DNA from: Pleurodeles waltl
Lineage: Eukaryota; Chordata; Amphibia; Caudata; Salamandridae
NCBI RefSeq assembly: GCF_031143425.1
Contig: NC_090444.1
Location: forward strand, 57,345,533 to 57,409,532
Length of the DNA: 64,000 bases
Direction of reading: 5' to 3'
This document shows, one piece after another, positions 50,112 through 58,440 of the stretch (within the stretch, counting starts at the first letter, position 1; every line of letters begins with the position of its first letter). The notes beneath the pieces were generated by a model, which did not search any database, had not been told where the DNA came from, and saw only the letters and a program-made list of their open reading frames with translations. Position numbers and translations under genes: made by a program.

Positions 50112-50616
50112 CACACAGGTAAGAATCAACACCGGCATTTTAAAATTACTTGAAGACTACTGGGTCTCTACTGTCTGACCTTTCCCCCCAATGTATGGTA
50201 ACTGAGTTGTGACTTTCCCTTCCAATTTCAGAGATGTAGGCCCCACGGCGTGACCTCTGCTTTGTTTCCCTATGGACTACAGCTGTGTGACAGTGGTATG
50301 TTGTCATCACAATGTAACTGGACAATTTTGAACGGTTTTGTCAAATACATTTGTTTAAAAAACAGGCAGACTCCAGATGAATTTTGTGCAATAAGTGTGT
50401 TTATTAAAGTGCAAATATTGGGGAATTGTTCTAAAACGGTGAGGGGCGATGGTGGAGGACTGTCCATGGCAGAGTCCAGACTCTCAGTCTCACAGGTGCA
50501 TTGTCCATATGCCTGTGGAAGGTGGAGCAGGGGCAGTTTAAGGTTGGACAGGGTGAACAAGTGGGACAGTGGGATGACATCCGGGGGTATCCTTGCATGG
50601 CGGGGGTCTTGACATC
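50112..50616. other. Shared 3' region of convergent transposase and gene A
   Basis: Transposase transcripts (plus) and gene A transcripts (minus) end facing each other here. A donor-like CAG/GTAAG at 50119 and an acceptor-like TTTCAG at 50226-50231 could form a 3' UTR intron of the transposase. AATAAA on the minus strand at 50405-50400 is the likely gene A polyadenylation signal, also present in H2 at 62647-62642. Confidence 0.5.
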
Positions 50617-52121
50617 CTACTCTGTCTTCTTACGTGATCGCAGGCCCTTCTTGCGGGGTGGTTCTTCTTCTGCAGGGGGTGGGGTTCGGGTTGCCCGTTG
50701 CTGTTGTGTAGGGGCCTCCTGTCCACTAGCGCCGGCGGAGGTGGTCAGCTGTTCTTCCTCCATGCTAGTGACAGGGGCCCTTTGGGGTGCCACATGGTCC
50801 CGCAATGTGGTGACAATCAGGTTGAGTGCCACGACGATTGTACCCATTGCAGAACTTATGTTGCGAAGTTCTTCCCGGAACCCCATGTACTGTTCCTCCT
50901 GCAGGGCCTGGATCTCCTGGAACCTGGCCAGGACCGTCGCCATTGTCTCTTGGGAGTGGTGGTACGCTCCCATGATGGAGGTGAGGGCCTCGTGGAGAGT
51001 GGGTTCCCTGGGCCTGTCCTCCCTCTGTCGCACAGCAGCCCTCCCAGTTCCCCTATGTTCCTGGGCCTCTGTCCCCTGGACCGTGTGCCCACTACCACTG
51101 CCCCCAGGTCCCTGGTGTTGTTGGGGTGGTGGGTTAACCTGGGTGCCCTGTAGTGGTAGACACACCGCTGCTTGACCTGTCCTGGAAACAGAGGCATGGG
51201 CCCGCTGGGTGGGTGCTGTGCTGGTGTTCCCAGAGGGGGGTAGGTCTGCTGTGGCCTGTGGCTGTCTGAGGGGAACCAACTGTCCAGAGGTCCCCGATGG
51301 TCCGGGCTGGTCATCTGGTTCCAGGTCGACAGAGCTGCTGTCATCACTGGGGGCCTGTTCTGGGGGTGGGATGGACATTTCTGGACCCTCCTGGGCGGTG
51401 TGTTGGCGTTCGGGTCCTGCAGGGGTATAAGAGTATGGTTATTGCTTCTGTGTGTGCCATAGCGTGCAATGTGTGGGTGCGCTTGTCCCCCAGTGCTGGC
51501 ATTCCCTTGGGGGAGGTGTTGTGAGGGTGGTTTGTGGGGGGGATGGGTATGTGCAGTGGGCGTGCTTAGGTGATGGGTGTCCATGGTTTGTGGTGGCATG
51601 CAGGGCTTGGTGTTGGGATTGGTGGGTTGTGCTGGTGAGACATTACCAAGGAGGATGTGTGATGGGGAGTTGGGGGTGAGGGTGGGGGTGTGGTTGGCAT
51701 GCTGGTGGGTGGGGAGGATGAAGTAGTTGAGATTAGACTTACCAGAGTCCATTCCTCCGCCTACTCCTGCGAGGCCCTCAGGATGCAGGATGTTCAAGAC
51801 TTGTTCCTCCCATGCTGTGAATTCTGGGGGTTGTGGTGGGGGTCCGCCGCCAGTCTTCTGTACCGCGATGTTGTGGCGCGACACCATCGACCGCACCTTC
51901 CCCCGTAGGTCGTTCCACCGCTTTTGGATGTCCTCCCGATTTCTGGGATGCTGTCCCACAGCGTTGACCCTGTCGACTATCCTTTGCCATAGCTCCATCT
52001 TCCTGGCAATGGTGGTGTGCTGCACCTGTGTCCCGAAGAGCTGGGGCTCTACCCGCAGTATTTCCTCCACCATGACCCTGAGTTCTGCGTCCGAGAACCT
52101 GGGGTGTCTTTGGGGTGCCAT
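50617..52121 (-). CDS. Harbinger gene A, MYB/SANT-like accessory protein, two exons
   Basis: Minus-strand exon 1 is 52121-51743 (379 bp) with donor CTCTG/GTAAGT. Exon 2 is 51416-50617 (800 bp) after acceptor CCCCTGCAG. Phases fit and give 392 codons. Residues about 5-85 form a MYB/SANT-like trihelix (FSDAELRVMVEEIL; ELWQRIVDRVNAVG; IQKRWNDLRGKVRSM). The middle is Pro/Ser/Gln-rich. Residues about 270-330 are helical and may coil (EALTSIMGAYHHSQETMATV; FREELRNISSAMG). The end is basic (PPRKKGLRSRKK), a likely nuclear signal. In characterised Harbinger transposons the MYB-like protein binds the ends and brings the transposase to the nucleus, which fits this gene. No disabling change is seen. An unspliced reading gives a different, unconserved tail. 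Confidence 0.82.
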
Positions 52122-52718
52122 GGGGTGGTGTGGATGTGGTGTGGGGTGGTGTTTGTGGTGATGAGTGTGGTGGTGTGTGGTGTTTTGTGCGGGGATGTAG
52201 TGTGGGTAATGATGTTGAGTTCCTCTGTGTGTTGGGGTTTTCGTTAGCTGTGCTCTCTCTCTGTCTCTCGCCTTGTCTCCGAATTTCTAGTAGTGGGGGT
52301 TTGTGGGTGATGTGGGTGTGTGTTTTATAGTTGTTTGGATGTGTGGGAGTGGTGCATGTATGTGTATCAGGTGTGTGTATTTCAAATTGTCCAATGTGGC
52401 TGTGTTTTGGAGCTGGGTGTGTATTTTGACCGCGGCGGTGTGTAACGCCAATGGAATACCGCGGTTGAATGACCGCCGCGTGGATTCGTGGGTCGGAATG
52501 GCATGGGCGTATTTCTGTTGGCGTGACGGTGGAGGTTTGGTCACCGCCAGTTTTTCGCTGGCCGTTTGTGTGGCGGCCTTCTGTGGAGGTCGGGTTTTTG
52601 GCGGTTTGGCTGTTCCGGGTCAGATGTTCCACATCCGTGGCGGTTTACCGCGGCGGTGTTATGGCGGTCTTCTGACCGGCGGTAAGCGCCTTTTACCGCC
52701 GAGGTCAGAATGACCACC
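52122..52718. other. Right subterminal region of H1
   Basis: Between the gene A start and the right terminus. 52122-52400 is a TG-rich low-complexity stretch, probably including the gene A promoter. From 52428 it carries many GCGGT/ACCGC blocks, for example GACCGCGGCGGTG, ACCGCGGTTGAATGACCGCC and TTTACCGCGGCGGTG, ending GAGGTCAGAATGACCACC. Dense repeated motifs at ends fit binding sites for element proteins. Confidence 0.55.
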
Positions 52719-52963
52719 TATGTCTGTAACTAAAAAGAACCTCAGATTATTCGCTGATTTGTGCAGGGTGTCTATTGTATGTTTTCCTTCATTCCTCATT
52801 ATATGTTAACAGCCGTGGTTATTTGATGTATTACACATATGGTTAAAAAGTGTCACATGTTCCTTTTAGATTTAATTAAGTTCTAGTTCTTTCCCCTGTT
52901 CACCCCTTTTCCCTACTCTGTGATCATCGGTAACTAACTTGTTTCTGTAATGAAAGGGGGATG
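52719..52963 (+). other. Inner Gypsy 3' region, right piece, with polypurine tract
   Basis: AT-rich non-coding DNA. AATGAAAGGGGGATG at 52950-52964 includes the polypurine tract that directly precedes the 3' LTR, where plus-strand DNA synthesis is primed. Confidence 0.75.
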
Positions 52964-53188
52964 TGTGGTATCTTGTATTTCCTGTGTTGGTTCATCCCTG
53001 GCCCAGGTGTCCCCTCTGACCCTTATCATAATGGGCTCTCCCACCAGGATTCTAGGAGGAGAGCTGAGACTGTTGGAGGAGATCTGAGGGTGACAAGGAC
53101 TGTGATGTGAGGTGGCTGGGGCGTTGTATTATTAAACTTATCATTTCACTGTCATCGCTTTCCTGCGTGATCATTGGCCATCTCTACA
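52964..53188 (+). repeat. 3' LTR of inner Gypsy
   Basis: 225 bp, the same length as 35946-36170 and nearly identical. ACTCT follows at 53189-53193. Confidence 0.95.
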
Positions 53189-53277
53189 ACTCTCTCTACC
53201 CATTCTCTCCACTTTGGCCCTTGCGTAGAGGGAGCGCCTTTCACCACAAATGGTTCTACTGGAGGTATTGCCCACAT
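53189..53277 (-). pseudogene. First codons of outer Gypsy gag, cut off by the inner Gypsy
   Basis: The minus-strand ATG at 53277 (MWAIPPVEPFVV) opens 89 nt up to and including one ACTCT copy. Counting bases, 89 nt leaves two over, and 35940 downward supplies the third base of that codon in the gag frame. The outer gag was therefore open across this point before the inner Gypsy arrived. Confidence 0.82.
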
Positions 53278-53679
53278 TGTGGCAAGGGTGATGTCAGATG
53301 GGTCTCTTGCCGCAGTGTCTGTCTTGCGAGGTGACTACTGGTGTTCTGTGCCTTGTTATGGGCTATGGGGGGGGCACTTGTACTTACTGTGCCTTGACGT
53401 GCTTCTTTTTTTTTTCTCCAGTGGGGATTCTCCTTCCTATGTTTGCCAGTTCTCTTCTTTAGAGGATTCAGAGGGAAAAAAAAAACTTCAGTGTGGGTGC
53501 TTTGTATGAGCACTTTTTCGTTTTTCTTCTTTACAATTTTCATCTGCTTTGTTCTGTAGCAATTTTTCATATTTTTTTTTTGTTGGGTCGGCTGCCCTCT
53601 GCACGAGCACCGTGTGTGTCACACGGCCGCAGGGGAGCTCCAACCCAAAGGCGTGAGGTCGCCTGCCTCGTTACCAATT
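53278..53679 (-). other. Outer Gypsy leader with primer-binding site
   Basis: Non-coding leader. The minus strand just inside the 5' LTR reads AAT then TGGTAACGAGGCAGGCGA (53676-53659), in the place of a tRNA primer-binding site. T-runs at 53407 and 53571 are low complexity. Confidence 0.7.
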
Positions 53680-54048
53680 TGTTGTGTTTAAAGCCCTGAA
53701 AAGGGCTTAACACACATAGAGCGTCGCACGCTGGTAATTAAAGGAAACACGCGACTTAGTATATTTTCTTACCGGTCGGCGTGGCTGGGGGAGGCCTGTT
53801 CTGAGACAAGCCCTTTCACACGGGGCTTCGTCTCACATATCTGTGCCAGCATGCCCCCAGCCACGGCTCCTCTTTATTTATAGCTCCGGGCGGGAGGCCA
53901 CAGAGCAAACCAACAACACCCAAGAACGAGGTGAAATCCCTCGGAAACGTCCGGGGATTTCACATGGGGTGTTACACAACCCCGGAACACCCCTCTTCAA
54001 CACTTCAGTGTCGGCTGGCCAGTTACGCCACTGGCCAGCTACACTACA
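53680..54048 (-). repeat. 5' LTR of outer Gypsy (minus strand)
   Basis: 369 bp, partner of 31555-31923. GTGAT follows at 54049-54053. Confidence 0.93.
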
Positions 54049-54363
54049 GTGATCTTGCCACCACAAACCCTTTGTTGGTGCCATTTTCAGGGAAAAAACC
54101 ACGAGCTGCCTTCTGCAGCACTTTATTCCCATTTTTTTTAAAAAAACATTTTCACTGTATTTTGGCAAATTTCTTGGTCTCCTTCAGGGCAACCCACAAT
54201 GTCTGGATACCTCTAGTATTCCTAGGATGTTGGAATAAAAGGACGCAAATTTGGTGTGGGTAGCTTATGTGAACAAAAAGTTATGGGGGCCTAAGCGCGA
54301 ACTGCCCCAAATAGCCAAAAAAAGGCTCGGCACAGAGGGGGAAAAGGCCTGGCAGCGAAGGGG
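54049..54363 (+). other. Right end of the piggyBac-like composite
   Basis: Reverse complement of about 18400-18720. It continues the sequence interrupted at 31554 and ends GGCCTGGCAGCGAAGGGG before TTAA. Confidence 0.65.
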
Positions 54364-54367
54364 TTAA

Positions 54368-55848
54368 ACATGGTTGCTCCCCGTCTGCTCTCTCATATTG
54401 TTATACGCCCAGCAGTCCTATCTTTATTTCCAAGCTTAGATTCTTAATCACCCTACGTCACTAACGCAACAGATTTTGATTTGTGCGAAGTCCATTGTTC
54501 ATGTCTAACACGGGTGCTGCGCTGTCGCTCTTATACATTTGATTCCAACTTTCTATGGTTTGTTTTGTCGACTTTAATCGCTATATTTAATTGGACAACA
54601 TCTATGGAATGGACCTTTCTCCAGTTACCCTCTGACTACCATAACTTGCGAATACATAATCGGTCAGACCATTTTAACTTGGTACTTCGAATTGGACGCT
54701 TCTCACTTGCTTTCAGTATGACTGATCTTTTCCCCTTTTCCTCGAACGTAGGACTTACCATGGTCCCTTGCCTGTTTCTTTGATGACTTTCTGTTTCGTT
54801 TATGGAAGATACTTATTTTACAGATACAATTTCTCTGCACTACCTGTATACCTTACTCCTTTGCACGCCTAAGTTGGAAACAGGTATTTGTACTTTTAGG
54901 TCTCTACATTATGAACATGACCACCAAATAGCATTTACCTAACTTTCCCTTCTTAGTTGTTTTTCTTATCCTGATACAGTGTTTTCATATTATTATCTAG
55001 ATGGACTTGTTGCTATTTTTTCTACAGTCTAGGTAGGTTTTTAACGTCGGGTGCTTGTGTGGGGTTCACAAATTATGTTTATTTCACATTTCATAGACTA
55101 TATACCTCTTACTATCTGACTTTACTCTTGCTGTTCCTTTTTCCCACGGTTTGGTGATCTTTGATATAACTTCTAAACACATCTGAGATTGTCCTTTGTC
55201 TTTTTTAATAAATTGTTCTATATATATAGTTTTAATTTCAAAAATATCTTTCCATGCATACCTTTCAATTACTATTTGCTTAATCAATATTGTCATGTCT
55301 GGGTTTCTTTTCACTATGAATAATGTATCTATGTTTATATTATGATTTTTATCTGATGTTCATTACTGTGCAATATGATGTAGGAAGAATAGGAATACAT
55401 CACATACAAACAAACATAAGTTCCCAAATCCCAATACAAACATTTTAGGCTAAATAGTTATAAACCAATGTAAGTAGTGAAAGGCTTAATACGTGACATG
55501 TTAAAAAATACAGACTGTGGGTTCAATAGAAACGGCAGGTCATATTTAGGATAAACAAACACTTGTTACTTAGGAAACTTATACACATGCTGCATTGTTA
55601 AGTTAGCTGTGCTGAAATACACAAGAGGCCCAAGCCACATTAGAATGAGAGTTTTTCTTTAAAGCTGCACCAACTGTTACTTTCAAAATGTTCACTTAGC
55701 ACGAACAGGGTGAAACAAAAGGGTGTATCTTGCCTTACTGCAAGGATCCTAAAAAACACAAGTCATTCATATTGTGGTAAGGGGAACTGTGTAAAGGTCA
55801 GATAAGTATTTGCAAGGCAGGGCTACCATGAGCAACACGCAACATATA
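54368..55848. other. AT-rich DNA, no gene seen
   Basis: About 1.5 kb without a recognisable gene or repeat. A frame of about 100 codons at 54481-54783 has no family signature I know and is probably chance. The T-rich bias of 54368-55380 resembles 25690-26489. Confidence 0.4.
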
Positions 55849-55851
55849 GGT

Positions 55852-56181
55852 GGTCATTACAACCCTGGCGGACGGTGTTAAATCTGCGGTAATACCACAA
55901 ACAGGCCGGCGGAGAAAAAAAAAAAGGGAATTATGACCGTGGCGGAAACCGCCAACATAGACAGCCACTTTAACACTCCGACCGCCACGGCGGTACAGAC
56001 AAGCAGCGCGGCGGTTACTGCCAACAGACAGGCGGAGGAAAAAGTACCGCCCACAGTATCACAAGCCGCCAATCCGCCACCTTTTCCGGGGCGGATTTAC
56101 CGTGGATAAAAACACGGCGGAAACAGCTTTTGCAATGGGAAAACGCTCACCTCAACACACTCCACGAGGAAGGAGGCCACC
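55852..56181 (+). other. H2 left subterminal region
   Basis: GCGGT/ACCGC blocks (GGCGGAAACCGCCAAC, ACCGCCACGGCGGTACAG) lie between the terminus and transposase exon 1; the H1 counterpart is 42960-43276. It presumably holds the transposase promoter. AAAACGCTCACCTC just before the ATG is conserved in both copies. Confidence 0.5.
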
Positions 56182-56744
56182 ATGGAGCCCGAACTACAAA
56201 TACTCCTTGCGCTTGTCTTTCTGCTCCTCTACGATCACCATCTATGTAGGCGCCGAAGACAACGGTGAGTACTGCACCTATGACATACGGGAGGGGGGAG
56301 GCAAAAGTCAGGGGGACACACACGCAGCACCCCCACCCCCAACCCGACCCTCACCCACTACAACACACACACCAATGCATGTCCAAACAGCACAGTAACA
56401 ATCCACCCCCCCCCCGGAAGAATGCAAAGACAAAAGGAAATCAGGTCAAACATTGTAATGTATCAAAATACAGTAAGCTAATATATACAGATATATTTAC
56501 ACATTCCAGAATTGATACATGACGATTAGTAGTGCAGGTATGCACATATCAATGTCCGAGCACCACTGGGCCCAAAATGCATGGGCGAGGCCCACACTAG
56601 ATACCTGTCCACAAACGGAGAGAACACTGCAGGGGCATCAGATAGAATTACAAAGGGCACCTCAGGGGTAAGGGAAGGGGGGGGCACCTCAGCCAGATTA
56701 CAGCACCACGCCAGATCCACGAAGGGGCTCCATGCCCATTGATG

Positions 56745-57215
56745 TATCCTGGGGAGTGCAAAGCCACAGTCTCTCAAGTCTCTACAGTGGGTGGGTTGCC
56801 CACTGGACCATCCTGGGGAGTGCAAAGACACATCTTCGCAAGTAGATGCAGTTCTCTACTGGTACTGGGTGGGACTGGTGCCCAGACTGGATGAGTCTCT
56901 ACAGTGGGTGGGTTGCCCACTGGACCATCCTGGGGAGTGCAAAGCCACAGTCTCTCAAGTCTCTACAGTGGGTGGGTTGCCCACTGTACCATCCTGGGGA
57001 GTGCAAAGCCACAGTCTCTCAAGTCTCTACACTGGGTGGGTTGCCCACTGTACCATCCTGGGGAGTGCAAAGCCACAGTCTCTCAAGTCTCTACAGTGGG
57101 TGGGTTGCCCAGTGTACCATCCTGGGGAGTGCAAAGCCACAGTCTCTCAAGTCTCACAAGTGGATGGGTTGCCCAGTGTACCATCCTGGGGAGTGCAAAG
57201 CCACAGTCTCTCAAG
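56745..57215. repeat. 63-bp tandem repeat in H2
   Basis: CCTGGGGAGTGCAAAG recurs at about 56750, 56812, 56929, 56992, 57056, 57119 and 57182, with CTCTACAGTGGGTGGGTTG between. One unit is replaced by a longer variant around 56830-56900. Confidence 0.9.
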
Positions 57216-57339
57216 TGGATATCAGTCTCCACTGGTTCTGGAGGGGGACTGGTGCCCAGACTGCATCAGACTCCCCGTGACAGTTCTGTTCTGTCACTGT
57301 CCCAGCTGCACATGGGCTAACAATGCTTGATTTGGCGGT

Positions 57340-58280
57340 CTTTTCCCAGCCCAGCGGTGCTTTGCCATGTCGGTCTGTGCCCTGTTCAGCGGTGCTTGAC
57401 TTTGCAGTTTCTGACCTGTTCAGCGGTGCTTTGCCCTGTTCAGCGGTCTTCACCATGGCGGTCTTTTCCCTGTTCAGCGGTGCTTTGCCATGGCGGTCGG
57501 TGCCCTGTTCAGCGGTGCTTGACTTTGCAGTTTCTGACCTGTTCAGCGGTGCATTGCCCTGTTCAGCGGTCTTCACCATGGCGGTCTTTTCCCTGTTCAG
57601 CGGTGCTGTGCCATGGCGGTCAGTGCCCTGTTCAGCAGTGCTTGACTTTGCAGTTTCTGACCTGTTCAGCAGTGCTTTGCCCTGTTCAGCGGTCTTCACC
57701 ATGGCGGTTTTTTCCCTGTTCAGCTGTGCTTTGCCATGGCGGTCTGTGCCCTGTTCAGCGGTGCTTGACTTTGCAGTTTCTGACCTGTTCAGCGGTGCAT
57801 TGCCCTCATCAGCGGTCTTCACCATGGCGGTCTTTTCCCTGTTCAGCGGTGCTTTGCCATGGCGGTCTGTGCCCTGTTCAGCGGTGCTTGACTTTGCAGT
57901 TTCTGACCTGTTCAGCGGTGCTTGGCCCTGTTCAGCGGTCTTCACCATGGCGGTCTTTTCCCTGTTCAGCGGTGCTTTGCCATGGCGGTCTGTGCCCTGT
58001 TCAGCGGTGCTTGACTTTGCAGTTTCTGACCTGTTCAGTGGTGCTTTGCCCTGTTCAGCGGTCTTCACCATGGCGGTCTTTTCCCTGTTCAGCAGTGCTT
58101 TGCCATGGCGGTCTGTGCCCTGCTCAGCGGTGCTTGACTTTGCAGTTTCTGACCTGTTCAGCGGTGCATTGCCCTGTTCAGCGGTCTTCACCATGGCGAT
58201 CTTTCCCCTGTTCATCGGTGCTTTGCCATGGCGGTCTGTGCCCTGTTCAGCAGTGCTTGACTTTGCTGTCTGACCTGTGC
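57340..58280. repeat. 123-bp higher-order tandem array in H2
   Basis: GACCTGTTCAGCGGTGC recurs every 123 bp from about 57414 to 58152. Each 123-bp unit contains four sub-units of about 30 bp sharing CCTGTTCAGCGGTGCTT, the core of the H1 30-bp array. Because 123 is a multiple of three and the units lack stops, several frames on both strands stay open for 300-440 codons; these are not genes. Confidence 0.93.
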
Positions 58281-58440
58281 ATTGGTGTGTGGCATGACAG
58301 TCCCTCATTGCCCAGCGGGGCTGTGGCTGCCGGGGCCCTCCAGGGCACTGACTCCGGCGGTGGTCTCCTCACCAGTGACGATTGTGCTGCCCTCCTGGGC
58401 ACTGACTCTGGCGGTGGTCTCCTGACCAGTGACGATAGTG

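Larger units (their letters stand above)
42948..52718 (+). mobile_element. Autonomous Harbinger element H1 (9.8 kb)
   Basis: The left end GGGGGTCATTCTGACCCTGG and the right end (read inward) GGTGGTCATTCTGACCTCGG form terminal inverted repeats shared with the MITE at 37951. Flanking triplets TCT and TAT are an imperfect target duplication. Between the ends lie a spliced HARBI1-type transposase (plus), two minus-strand spliced MYB-like genes, and tandem arrays. Strand is set by the transposase. The element lies 10 bp beyond the MITE at 42009-42935, in the 3' region of the inner Gypsy. The copy from 55849 shows the same plan. Confidence 0.93.
35946..53188 (+). mobile_element. Inner Gypsy LTR retrotransposon, plus strand
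   Basis: Two 225-bp LTRs, target duplication ACTCT, a primer-binding-like site at 36172 (TGGCGACGAGGATGGG), Gag and Pol in Gypsy order, and a polypurine tract (AAAGGGGGA) before the 3' LTR at 52964. It sits in the gag gene of the outer Gypsy in opposite orientation. The element proper is about 5.9 kb; three Harbinger-type insertions (37951-38580, 42009-42935, 42948-52718) account for the rest. Confidence 0.95.
31555..54048 (-). mobile_element. Outer Gypsy LTR retrotransposon, minus strand, interrupted
   Basis: It has two 369-bp LTRs, a GTGAT target duplication, a primer-binding-like site next to the 5' LTR (53659-53676, TGGTAACGAGGCAGG...) and a polypurine tract next to the 3' LTR. The gag-pol domain order Gag, zinc knuckles, protease, RT, RNase H, integrase is that of Gypsy/Metaviridae. 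The element proper is about 5.2 kb; the remaining length is the inner Gypsy at 35946-53188 and its own insertions. Confidence 0.93.
26494..54363 (+). mobile_element. piggyBac-like composite element, host of the nested insertions
   Basis: TTAA lies at both edges (26490-26493 and 54364-54367). The left terminus is CCTTAATCTTCTGTGCCCAGG; the right terminus read inward is CCCCTTCGCTGCCAGGCC. The own sequence of the element is about 26494-31554 plus 54049-54363 (about 5.4 kb): a palindrome, a GC-rich tandem array, a 383-bp tandem array and an AT-rich tail. No transposase is present. A reversed copy occurs at 18396-22170. The assignment to piggyBac rests on the TTAA target and the CCC...GCTGCC-like ends only. 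Confidence 0.45.

Noticed and set aside
50856..52121. A 421-codon gene A read straight through the intron
   Set aside because: After 51743 the translation is low-complexity and unrelated to H2; the conserved helical C-terminus lies in the spliced frame.
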